The notes beneath the pieces are model-generated. The model worked only from the letters and a program-made list of their open reading frames with translations. It did not search any database and had not been told where the DNA came from. Position numbers and translations under genes: made by a program. DNA of 64,000 nt from Luteimicrobium subarcticum (GTDB lineage Bacteria; Actinomycetota; Actinomycetes; Actinomycetales; Cellulomonadaceae): assembly GCF_002798015.1 (NCBI RefSeq), contig NZ_PGTZ01000007.1, forward strand, positions 186,001-250,000. Reading direction: 5' to 3'. This document shows, piece by piece, positions 7,812-15,802 of the stretch (its first letter is position 1; each line of letters starts with the position of its first letter).

Positions 7812-8923
7812 TGACGGACCTTCCCTCCGAGTTCTCCCTGGACGGTCTGCCGGCGCTGCGCGCGGTGACGGCGGCGGCGCCGCTCGACCAGGCACGCCAC
7901 CTGCTGGGCGTGTCCGACGAGGTGCGGCCCGACGAGGTGGAGACGCTCGCCGTGAGCCGTTTCCCGGAGGCGCGGTGGGAGGTCGCCCCGGTGGGGATCG
8001 ACCTCATCTCGCCGCCCGACCGCTGGGCGCGGACCGGCGAGCCGGGCGTCCTGCGCCTGACGCCGACGACGGTGCTGATCGGCCCCTGCTCGCCGTGGTT
8101 CTCGGACGGCCTGGGCTCCGGCCTGCCGGAGGAGACGGCATACGCGTTCGACGTGGCGTGCGTGCGGGAGCGCGGCGAACCGCCGTACCCGGGGGGAGGC
8201 GACCGGGACGGCCTGAACCGGGCGTTCCCGGTGGGTCTCCCGGTGGCGACGGAGGGCGAGGTCGTGACGTGGCTCGTGGCCGCGGCCCGCCGTCTGTGCG
8301 GTGCGGTGCGGTTCGACGTGGGCGGCTCGGTGTCGCGGGACGTCGTCGTCGCGCCGGACCCGGACGCGACGGTCGACCTCGTCGTCTTCACGGACGTGTG
8401 GCTGGACCCCGAGGCGGCACAGGCGCTGGTGCGGGAGGTCGAGCCGTCGGCGTCCCTCGCGCTCGACGGCGTCGAGTGGGGTGGCCCGCCGCAGGCTGTC
8501 TACGAGCTCGCGGAGCGCGGGGCGCTGCCGCTGACGCAGCCGCAGGTCGCCGCGATCCAGGCCGAGGCCGATGCGCGCGACATGGCGGCGCTGTCGCAGC
8601 CGATGAGCCTCGACGGGTACGCGCTCGTCGTGGACCTCGGCCAGGACGGCGTGGTCGTCGTGGAGGCCGGGGCGGACCCGCTGGTCCCGCCGGTGCTCGC
8701 GGGCCTCCCGTGGACGCTCAACGGGGCGATCACCTACCGGGTGCGCTGGGAGCCGCCGGACCTCGAGGCGTCGCAGCAGGAGCAGCCGCCGCTCGGTCAC
8801 GTGCTCGCGCGGGGGCGGGCGCTGCCCGTCGTCGTCGGGGTCGCGTCGGCCCTGCACGCCGCCGTGGGCGGCGAGATCGCGGACGAGGACGGCTTCCTCG
8901 TGGAGCCCGTCGACCTGTCCTGA
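7811..8923 (+). CDS. Conserved-looking protein of unknown function, coupled to dcd
   Basis: A 370-residue soluble acidic protein with no signal peptide, no membrane helix and no motif I recognise. The start codon overlaps the dcd stop (TGATG), so translation is coupled and one transcript is likely. Sequence features are many short hydrophobic strands, several D/E-rich stretches and a C-terminal segment (about 325-355) RGRALPVVVGVASALHAAVG. The overlap suggests a link to nucleotide metabolism, but this rests on position only. Confidence 0.7.
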   Translation: MTDLPSEFSLDGLPALRAVTAAAPLDQARHLLGVSDEVRPDEVETLAVSRFPEARWEVAPVGIDLISPPDRWARTGEPGVLRLTPTTVLIGPCSPWFSDGLGSGLPEETAYAFDVACVRERGEPPYPGGGDRDGLNRAFPVGLPVATEGEVVTWLVAAARRLCGAVRFDVGGSVSRDVVVAPDPDATVDLVVFTDVWLDPEAAQALVREVEPSASLALDGVEWGGPPQAVYELAERGALPLTQPQVAAIQAEADARDMAALSQPMSLDGYALVVDLGQDGVVVVEAGADPLVPPVLAGLPWTLNGAITYRVRWEPPDLEASQQEQPPLGHVLARGRALPVVVGVASALHAAVGGEIADEDGFLVEPVDLS

Positions 8924-9011
8924 GTCGCGGCCCGTGCCGCCGTGGCGGTCGGGAATCGTCCGCGCGCGTTGATACGATCGGGCCGCCCGCCCCCGACCGG
9001 ACGGACACAAC

Positions 9012-12000
9012 ATGCTCGAGCTGCTGGTGGCCCATCTCGCGATGGTCCTGCTCGCGCCCGCGCTCGTGTCCTGGCTGGGTCGTCGCGCGTTCCTCGTGCT
9101 GGCGCTGGCGCCGGCGAGCGCCGCGGCCTACGCCCTGGCCTGGTCGTCGCGGGTCGCGGACGGCCACGGGCCGACGCAGCACCTCGAGTGGGTCCCGGGT
9201 CTCGACCTCTCCCTGACGTTCCGCCTCGACTCGTTGTCATGGCTCATGCTGCTGCTGGTCGGTGGCGTCGGGGCCCTGGTGCTCGTGTACTGCTCGGCGT
9301 ACTTCTCGGCGTCGGCGCAGGGTCTGCGCCGGTTCTCGGCGACGTTCGTCGGCTTCGCGGGGGCGATGGTCGGGCTGGTCACGGCCGACGACATGCTGCT
9401 GCTGTTCGTGTTCTGGGAGCTGACGACGGTCGCGTCGTACGTCCTCATCGGGCACTACGCGGAGCGCAAGGCGTCGCGTCGTGCGGCGATGCAGGCGATC
9501 GTCCTGACGACGGCTGGCGGGCTGGCGATGCTCGCCGGCGTCGTCGTCCTCGGGACCGCCGCGGGCACCTACCGGCTCTCCGAGGTGGTCGCGCACCCGC
9601 CGCCGGGCACGGCGGTGACGGTCGCGATCGTCTGCATCCTCGCGGGCGCGGTGACCAAGTCGGCGCTGGTCCCGTTCCACTTCTGGCTCCCCGCGGCGAT
9701 GGCCGCGCCGACGCCGGTGAGCGCATACCTGCACGCGGCCGCGATGGTCAAGGCGGGCGTCTACCTCGTGGCCCGGTTCGCCCCCGGGTACTCCGGGCTG
9801 CTCGCGTGGCAGGTCGTGGTGCTGGTGCTCGGCTGCGGGACCCTGCTGCTCGGCGGGTACCGGGCCCTGCGGCAGCACGACCTCAAGCTCGTGCTCGCGT
9901 TCGGGACGGTCAGCCAGCTCGGGCTCATCATCGTGCTGGTCGGGCTGGGGACGCGGTCGGCGGCGCTCGCGGGTCTCGCGATGGTCGGCGCGCACGCCAT
10001 GTTCAAGGCCGCGCTGTTCCTGGTCACGGGCGTCGTGGACGCCGCCACCGGGACGCGCGACCTGCGGCGCCTCACCGGGGTCGGCCGCCGGATGCCGCTG
10101 ACGGCGACCGCGGGCGGGCTCGCGGTCGCGTCGATGATCGGTCTGCCGCCGTTCGCGGGGTACGTCGCGAAGGAGGCCGGTTTGGAGTCGCTCGTCCACG
10201 GCGACGGGCCCGCGTGGGTCGACGCGGCGGTGCTCACCGCCGTCGCGGCCGGGTCGGTCCTCACGGTCGCGTACGGGCTGCGGTTCTTCTGGGGGGCGTT
10301 CGCGTCGAAGGCGCCGCGCCCCGAGGCCACGGTCGCGCTCGAGTCGGGGACCGCGGCCGTCGAGCCGCTCATCGACCCGTCCCGGCTGCACTCCCAGTCG
10401 CCGTTCCTCACGGTCCCGCCGCTCGTGCTGGGCGTCCTCGGGCTCGCGACGGCCCTCGTCCCGCACCTGGGCGAGCACCTGCTCCAGCCGTACGCGGAGA
10501 CGTACCCGACGGGCGAGCCCGGGCACCTCGCGCTCTGGGGCGGGTTCGGGCCCGTCCTCGCGATCACGGTCACGGTGCTCGCGCTCGGGGCGCTCGCCTG
10601 GTGGCAGCGGGCCCGGGTCGAGGGCCTCCAGCTGCGCTGGTCGGCGCGCTGGCGCGTCCCCGAGGCGGACGCCGTGTACCGGCGGACCATGCGCCGGCTC
10701 GACGACTCCGCGGCGGACGTCACCTCGGTCACCCAGCGCGGCTCGCTCCCGTTCTACCTGGGCGTGATCCTCGTCGTGCTCGTCGCGCTGCCCGGCATGG
10801 TCGTGATCCTCGGGACGTCGTGGCCGGTGTCGGTGCGCTGGTGGAACCAGCCCGTCCAGGGGCTCGCGGTCCTCGCGATCGTCATCTCGTCGATCCTCGC
10901 GGCCCGTGCCCGGCGCCGCCTCAAGGCGGTCTTCCTCGCCGGGATCGCGGGGTACGGCAACGCGCTGCTGTTCCTGCTGCACGGCGCACCCGACCTTGCC
11001 CTGACCCAGGTGCTCGTCGAGACGGTCACGCTCGTCGTCATGGTGCTCGTGCTGCGCCGCCTGCCGCCGTACTTCTCGAACCGGCCGCTCGCCCGCAGCC
11101 GGTGGACCCGCCTGAGCATCGGCGTGGCGTCCGGGCTGGCCGTCATGGCGTTCGCGCTCGCGGCGCCGCACGCCCGCACCGCGGCGCCCGTGTCGGACCA
11201 GTTCGCCGAGGGCGCGTCCACGTACGGCGGCGGCAAGAACGTGGTCAACGTGACGCTCGTCGACATCCGCGCCTGGGACACGATGGGCGAGATCTCGGTG
11301 CTGCTCGTCGCGGCGACCGGGGTCGCGTCGCTCGTGTTCATCCGGCGCCGCACCGGCAAGGTCCTGCGGGCCCGCGACGCCGTGCCGGCGGTGGACGGCG
11401 GCGCGCCCGGGGTGTGGTCGGGCGGGACGGTCGACGACGCGAGCGCGGCGCTGCGGCGCCGCGGCACCGAGCCGGGCGCGCACGACCGGATGCGGGCCTG
11501 GCTCCCGGCGGGCGGCACGCTCGCGCCGCAGCGTCGGTCCGTGGTCTTCGAGGTCGTGACCCGCCTGCTGTTCCACTCGATGGTCGTGTTCGCGCTGTTC
11601 CTGCTCTTCTCGGGCCACAACGGGCCGGGCGGCGGGTTCGCCGCAGGGCTCGTCGTCGGCATCGCGCTGACGGTGCGGTACCTCGCGGGCGGCCGGTACG
11701 AGCTCGGCGAGGCCGCGCCCGTCAGCCCCGGCGTCCTGCTCGGCTCGGGCCTGTTCCTGTCCGTGGGCGTCGGGCTCGTCGCGCTCCTGGCCGGCGGCGA
11801 CGCCCTGCAGTCCGTGATCCTCGAGTGGCACGTCCCGCTCCTCGGAGAGGTGCACCTCGTGACGTCCTTGTTCTTCGACGTCGGGGTGTTCCTCGTCGTC
11901 GTCGGGCTCGTGCTCGACATCCTGCGGTCTCTCGGCGCGGAGGTGGACCGCCAGATCGACGCCGACGCGCGCGCGATGCTGGAGTCCCAGGGCGCGCTCG

Positions 12001-12080
12001 ACGACGAGGGCCGGCTGCGGGAGCGGGCCGACGTGCCCGCCGACGTCCGCGGCGAGGGAACCCGGAGGGCGGGCACGTGA
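9012..12080 (+). CDS. mnhA: Mrp/Mnh Na+/H+ antiporter subunit A with fused subunit B
   Basis: A 1022-residue polytopic protein. Residues 1 to about 500 are the proton-conducting MrpA core (KSALVPFHFWLPAAMAAP at about 215, with conserved Lys and His); about 610-690 is the MbhD/DUF4040 part (HGAPDLALTQVLVET); about 695-800 the MbhE part; about 840-970 is a complete MnhB domain (FSGHNGPGGGFAAGLVVG). No separate mnhB exists. The complex swaps cytoplasmic Na+ for H+ in pH and salt homeostasis. A -10-like TACGAT is at 8973-8978. The stop overlaps the next start (GTGA). Confidence 0.95.
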   Translation: MLELLVAHLAMVLLAPALVSWLGRRAFLVLALAPASAAAYALAWSSRVADGHGPTQHLEWVPGLDLSLTFRLDSLSWLMLLLVGGVGALVLVYCSAYFSASAQGLRRFSATFVGFAGAMVGLVTADDMLLLFVFWELTTVASYVLIGHYAERKASRRAAMQAIVLTTAGGLAMLAGVVVLGTAAGTYRLSEVVAHPPPGTAVTVAIVCILAGAVTKSALVPFHFWLPAAMAAPTPVSAYLHAAAMVKAGVYLVARFAPGYSGLLAWQVVVLVLGCGTLLLGGYRALRQHDLKLVLAFGTVSQLGLIIVLVGLGTRSAALAGLAMVGAHAMFKAALFLVTGVVDAATGTRDLRRLTGVGRRMPLTATAGGLAVASMIGLPPFAGYVAKEAGLESLVHGDGPAWVDAAVLTAVAAGSVLTVAYGLRFFWGAFASKAPRPEATVALESGTAAVEPLIDPSRLHSQSPFLTVPPLVLGVLGLATALVPHLGEHLLQPYAETYPTGEPGHLALWGGFGPVLAITVTVLALGALAWWQRARVEGLQLRWSARWRVPEADAVYRRTMRRLDDSAADVTSVTQRGSLPFYLGVILVVLVALPGMVVILGTSWPVSVRWWNQPVQGLAVLAIVISSILAARARRRLKAVFLAGIAGYGNALLFLLHGAPDLALTQVLVETVTLVVMVLVLRRLPPYFSNRPLARSRWTRLSIGVASGLAVMAFALAAPHARTAAPVSDQFAEGASTYGGGKNVVNVTLVDIRAWDTMGEISVLLVAATGVASLVFIRRRTGKVLRARDAVPAVDGGAPGVWSGGTVDDASAALRRRGTEPGAHDRMRAWLPAGGTLAPQRRSVVFEVVTRLLFHSMVVFALFLLFSGHNGPGGGFAAGLVVGIALTVRYLAGGRYELGEAAPVSPGVLLGSGLFLSVGVGLVALLAGGDALQSVILEWHVPLLGEVHLVTSLFFDVGVFLVVVGLVLDILRSLGAEVDRQIDADARAMLESQGALDDEGRLRERADVPADVRGEGTRRAGT

Positions 12081-12568
12081 GCGGGGCGCAGCACGCCGTC
12101 GAGATGACGCCGAACGCGGTCCTCGTGCTCGCGATCGGGGTGCTCGTCGCGACGGGCGTCTACCTCATGCTGGAGCGCAGCCTGACGCGCGTGCTCATCG
12201 GCTTCATCCTGCTGGGCAACGGCGTGAACCTTCTGCTGCTCGTCGCGGGCGGCGCCGCGGGCGGCGCGCCGATCGTCGGCGAGACGCCGGTCGGCAAGAT
12301 GTCCGACCCGCTCGTGCAGGCGCTCATCCTCACGGCCATCGTCATCACGCTGGGGCTGACCGCGTTCATCCTCGCGATGGCGTACCGGTCGTGGCAGCTG
12401 CACGGGCACGACGAGGTGCAGGACGACGTCGAGGACCGCCGCATCGCCCGGCTCGCGGCGCGCAACGAGCCGTCGTTCGAGGACGCGGACGCCGAGGAGT
12501 CGGGCGAGACGCTCGACGACACCGCGGCGACCGTCCGCGACGAGACCGACGAGGAGGCCGCCGAGTGA
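12077..12568 (+). CDS. mnhC: Mrp/Mnh antiporter subunit C
   Basis: A 163-residue NuoK-like subunit with three transmembrane helices (about 12-32, 36-56, 80-104) and the family segment R-V-L-I-G-F-I-L-L-G-N-G-V-N-L-L. The last 50 residues form an acidic cytoplasmic tail (EDADAEESGETLDD) longer than in most homologues. The GTG start overlaps mnhA by 4 bp and the stop overlaps mnhD by 4 bp, so translation runs from one cistron to the next. Confidence 0.93.
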   Translation: MSGAQHAVEMTPNAVLVLAIGVLVATGVYLMLERSLTRVLIGFILLGNGVNLLLLVAGGAAGGAPIVGETPVGKMSDPLVQALILTAIVITLGLTAFILAMAYRSWQLHGHDEVQDDVEDRRIARLAARNEPSFEDADAEESGETLDDTAATVRDETDEEAAE

Positions 12569-14181
12569 GCGCGCTGGTGGGCGCCCTGCAGGCCGCGTCG
12601 TCGTCCTGGACGGCGGCGGGCTGGTCGACCGGGACCCTCGTGCCGCTGCCGGTCATGGTGCCGCTCTCTGCGGCCGGGCTGACGCTGACCCTGTGGCGCC
12701 GGCCGCGGCTCCAGCGCGTCGTGTCGGTGACCGCGCTCGCGGTCGTCGTGGCGGTGAGCGTCGCGCTCCTGTTCGTGACGGACGACGGCCCCGTGGTCGT
12801 GCACGTGGGCGGCTGGGCGGCCCCGGTCGGGATCGACCTCGTCGCGGACCGGCTGAGCGCCCTCATGCTCACGGTGTCGAGCGTCGTGCTGCTCCTGGTG
12901 CTCCTGTACTCGCTGGCGCAGGGCAACGACGACAGCGACGACCCCACCGAGCACGCCCCCGTCTCGATCTACCACCCGACGTACCTCGTGCTCGCGGCCG
13001 GGGTCGGCAACGCGTTCCTCGCGGGCGACCTGTTCAACCTGTACGTGGGGTTCGAGATCCTGCTCGCGGCGAGCTACGTGCTGCTCACGCTGGGCGGGAC
13101 GGGCGCGCGCATCCGCGCCGGGTCGATCTACGTGGTCGTCGGGCTGCTGTCGTCCGTCGTGTTCCTCATCGCGATCGCGCTCGCGTACGCCGCGACGGGC
13201 ACCGTCAACATGGCGCAGCTCGCCGAGCGGCTCCCGGAGATCGACCCGACGGTCCGGCTCGCGATCCAGCTCCTGCTGCTGCTCGCGTTCGGTATCAAGG
13301 CGGCCATGTTCCCGGTGTCCGCGTGGCTCCCGGACTCGTACCCGACGGCCCCCGCGCCCGTCACGGCCGTGTTCGCGGGCCTGCTCACCAAGGTCGGCGT
13401 GTACGCGATCCTGCGCACGCAGACCCTCCTGTTCCCGCCCGACGAGCGGGTCGACGACGCCCTCATGTGGGTCGCGCTGCTCACGATGGTCGTCGGGATT
13501 CTCGGCGCCGTCGCGCAGGACGACATCAAACGACTTCTGTCCTTCACGCTCGTGTCGCACATCGGGTACATGCTCTTCGGCATCGCCCTCGCGACCTCGT
13601 CCGGCGCGGCGGCCGCGATCTTCTACGTGGTCCACCACATCACCGTGCAGACGACCCTGTTCCTCGTGGTCGGGCTCGTCGAGCGGCGCGGCGGGTCGAC
13701 CTCGCTCGACCGGCTGGGCGGCCTCGCCAAGCTCGCTCCCGGGCTCGCGATCCTGTTCTTCGTGCCCGCGATGAACCTCGGCGGCATCCCGCCGCTGTCC
13801 GGGTTCCTCGGCAAGGTCGGGCTGCTCGAGGAGGGTGCCCGGCAGGGCACGGCGCTCGCGTACGTGCTCGTCGTCGGGTCGGTCGTGACGTCCCTGCTCA
13901 CCCTCTACGCCGTGGTCAAGGCGTGGAACAAGGCCTTCTGGCAGGAGGCGCCCTCGTCCGTGCCCACCGACACCACGCTGCCGCGCGGCATGGTCGCGCC
14001 GACCGCCGCGCTCGTCGTCCTGGGGCTCGGGCTCACCGCGATCGCCGGGCCCCTCTACGGGTACGCCGAGCGGGCCGCGGGCGCGCTGCGCGACGGCTCG
14101 TACGTCCAGGCGGTCCTGCCGCCCGGGGGAGCCGACACGCCCTCGCAGCGCGCCGCCACGACCGGGGAGGACGACGGATGA
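12565..14181 (+). CDS. mnhD: Mrp/Mnh antiporter subunit D
   Basis: A 538-residue NuoM/NuoN-like proton-conducting subunit with about 14 helices. Key motifs are AGDLFNLYVGFEIL (helix 5, with the essential Glu), FGIKAAMFPVSAWLPDSYP (helix 7, with the essential Lys) and LTKVGVYAILR. It pairs with MrpA to drive Na+ export by proton entry. GTG start overlaps mnhC by 4 bp (GTGA); the stop overlaps mnhE by 4 bp (ATGA). The first 25 residues before the first helix are low in homology, so the start is set by the overlap. Confidence 0.95.
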   Translation: MSALVGALQAASSSWTAAGWSTGTLVPLPVMVPLSAAGLTLTLWRRPRLQRVVSVTALAVVVAVSVALLFVTDDGPVVVHVGGWAAPVGIDLVADRLSALMLTVSSVVLLLVLLYSLAQGNDDSDDPTEHAPVSIYHPTYLVLAAGVGNAFLAGDLFNLYVGFEILLAASYVLLTLGGTGARIRAGSIYVVVGLLSSVVFLIAIALAYAATGTVNMAQLAERLPEIDPTVRLAIQLLLLLAFGIKAAMFPVSAWLPDSYPTAPAPVTAVFAGLLTKVGVYAILRTQTLLFPPDERVDDALMWVALLTMVVGILGAVAQDDIKRLLSFTLVSHIGYMLFGIALATSSGAAAAIFYVVHHITVQTTLFLVVGLVERRGGSTSLDRLGGLAKLAPGLAILFFVPAMNLGGIPPLSGFLGKVGLLEEGARQGTALAYVLVVGSVVTSLLTLYAVVKAWNKAFWQEAPSSVPTDTTLPRGMVAPTAALVVLGLGLTAIAGPLYGYAERAAGALRDGSYVQAVLPPGGADTPSQRAATTGEDDG

Positions 14182-14774
14182 GCCTCCACCCGCGCCGCGC
14201 CTGGAGCAGCCGGTCGCACGCCGCCGCCCGGCTGCGCCGCCAGTGGGGCTCCGTCGTCTGGCTGGCCCTCGTGTGGTGCCTGCTGTGGGGCGCGTTCTCG
14301 GTGGCGAACGTCCTGGGCGGCCTGGTGCTCGGGGCGCTCGTGGTCGTCGTGCTGCCCTTGCCGGACCTCGACTTCCACGGCCGGGTGCGGCCGCTGGCCG
14401 TGCTCGCGGTGCTCGGGTCGTTCCTCGTCGACCTGGTCGTGGCGTCGTTCCAGGTCGCACTCCTCGCGCTCAGCCCGCGCACGATGCCGCGCGGCGCGGT
14501 CGTGGGGGTGCGGCTGCGCAACCCGTCCGACCTGTACCTCACGGTGACGGCCGAGCTCGCGTCCCTCGTGCCCGGGTCGCTCGTCGTCGAGGTGCACCGG
14601 CTCACCGGGATGATCTACCTGCACGTCCTCGACCTCGAGGCGTACGGGGGAGTCGACAAGGTGCGCGACGACCTCCTGACGCTCGAGGCGCGCGTCCTGC
14701 GGGCTCTGGCGTCCGACGAGGAGCTGGCGGCGGTGGGCCTGGCGCGCCGTCGCGGGCGCGGGGGTGCGGCATGA
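14178..14774 (+). CDS. mnhE: Mrp/Mnh antiporter subunit E
   Basis: A 198-residue subunit with two to three N-terminal membrane helices and a cytoplasmic domain with the family motifs NPSDLYLTVTAELASLVPGS and HVLDLE. MrpE supports assembly and activity of the antiporter rather than conducting ions. ATG overlaps the mnhD stop (ATGA), and the stop overlaps mnhF in the same way. The Arg-rich C terminus (ARRRGRGG) is probably cytoplasmic. Confidence 0.92.
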   Translation: MSLHPRRAWSSRSHAAARLRRQWGSVVWLALVWCLLWGAFSVANVLGGLVLGALVVVVLPLPDLDFHGRVRPLAVLAVLGSFLVDLVVASFQVALLALSPRTMPRGAVVGVRLRNPSDLYLTVTAELASLVPGSLVVEVHRLTGMIYLHVLDLEAYGGVDKVRDDLLTLEARVLRALASDEELAAVGLARRRGRGGAA

Positions 14775-15151
14775 CGTGGGTGTACGTGGTCGCCGGAGCC
14801 ATGCTCGTCGTCGCGGCGGCGTGCGCCGTCTGGCGGGCCGAGCGGGGCCCGTCGATGCTCGACCGCACGGTCGCGCTCGACGTGTTCACGACGACGCTCG
14901 TGGCGGCGATCGCCGTCGAGGCGGCGTGGTCGCGCCGGACGACGACCCTGCCGATCCTCGTCGTGATGTCGCTCGTCGCGTTCGTCGGCTCGGTCACGGT
15001 CGCACGGTTCGCGGCGGTCGACCGCGAGGAGGACCGCCGCGTGCAGACCCCGCAGGAGGCCGCGGCCGAGGAGGCCCGTCGTCGCGCCGCGGAGGAGCGT
15101 GCAGGTCGCGGCGACGACGACGGAGACGACGGCATGGAGGTGGACGCATGA
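14771..15151 (+). CDS. mnhF: Mrp/Mnh antiporter subunit F
   Basis: A 126-residue subunit with three transmembrane helices and the MrpF motif RGPSMLDRTVALDVFTT. The hydrophobic core ends near residue 83; the rest is a charged, Ala/Arg then Asp-rich tail. Coupled by 4-bp overlaps to mnhE and mnhG. Confidence 0.92.
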   Translation: MTWVYVVAGAMLVVAAACAVWRAERGPSMLDRTVALDVFTTTLVAAIAVEAAWSRRTTTLPILVVMSLVAFVGSVTVARFAAVDREEDRRVQTPQEAAAEEARRRAAEERAGRGDDDGDDGMEVDA

Positions 15152-15552
15152 GCGGCACGCTGGCGACCGTCGCGGACGTCGTCGCCGCCGCGCTGATCCT
15201 GTCCGGGGCGTTCCTGGCGCTCGCGGCCGGGGTGGGCATCGTCCGGTTCCCGGACCTGCTCGCGCGCATGCACGCGGCGACCAAGCCGCAGGTGCTGGGC
15301 CTCGTGCTCGTCCTGCTCGGTGTGGCGCTGCGCGTCCGCGTGTGGGCGGCCGTCGGGATGCTGCTGCTGGTCGTCGTCTTCCAGCTGCTCACCGCGCCCG
15401 TCGCCGCGCACATGGTCGGGCGCTCGGGCCTGCGGACGGGCAAGGTGCCGCCCGGATCGCTCGTGGTCGACGACCTGACGGCGGACCAGGTCGAGGCGGA
15501 CGCCGAGGTCGAGGTGGACGCGGAGGTCGACGCCCCCGGGCCCGACGACTGA
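15148..15552 (+). CDS. mnhG: Mrp/Mnh antiporter subunit G
   Basis: A 134-residue subunit with three transmembrane helices and the MrpG motif VRFPDLLARMHAATKPQVLG. The last 30 residues are an acidic tail made of EV/DA repeats. Final gene of the six-gene operon; no clear hairpin follows in the 250 bp before the pectate lyase gene. Confidence 0.92.
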   Translation: MSGTLATVADVVAAALILSGAFLALAAGVGIVRFPDLLARMHAATKPQVLGLVLVLLGVALRVRVWAAVGMLLLVVVFQLLTAPVAAHMVGRSGLRTGKVPPGSLVVDDLTADQVEADAEVEVDAEVDAPGPDD

Positions 15553-15570
15553 TTCGTCAGCGGCCCGTCA

Positions 15571-15703
15571 GAAACCGGTCACCGGAACGGACGTGGCGTG
15601 CTGGACGTCGCTCCGGGCGAGAAACGACGCTGGTTCTCCGGGAAACAGCCAGAAACGCTTGAATTCACCCTCATCGGACACTTACGTTCCAGAAACCGGT
15701 TGC
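15571..15703. promoter_or_regulatory. Putative LacI-family operators before the pectate lyase gene
   Basis: Two sites share GAAACCGGT, 15571-15579 and 15692-15700; the second reads GAAACCGGTTGC (15692-15703), close to the GAAACCGGTTTC palindrome seen at LacI-type boxes. A third dyad (arms GAGAAAC and GGTTCTC) lies at 15619-15638. The 15692 site sits where transcription should begin, a repressing position. Confidence 0.45.
15659..15688 (+). promoter_or_regulatory. Promoter of the pectate lyase gene
   Basis: TTGAAT (15659-15664) and TACGTT (15683-15688) are 18 nt apart, a good housekeeping-type promoter, ending 4 bp before the GAAACCGGTTGC dyad. The leader would be about 110 nt. Confidence 0.5.
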
Positions 15704-15802
15704 TCGCGCCTCTCCGGGGGCCGGCCCGCCCGACACCGACGTCGGGTCGGGCCCACCGCAGCCGGCGTAGTCCCGCATTCGACGACGAAAGTGAGGAACA
15801 CG

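Noticed and set aside
9237-11855. Long minus-strand open frame opposite mnhA
   Set aside because: It is Arg/His/Gly-rich with no motif and mirrors the codon bias of mnhA; a GC-driven shadow.
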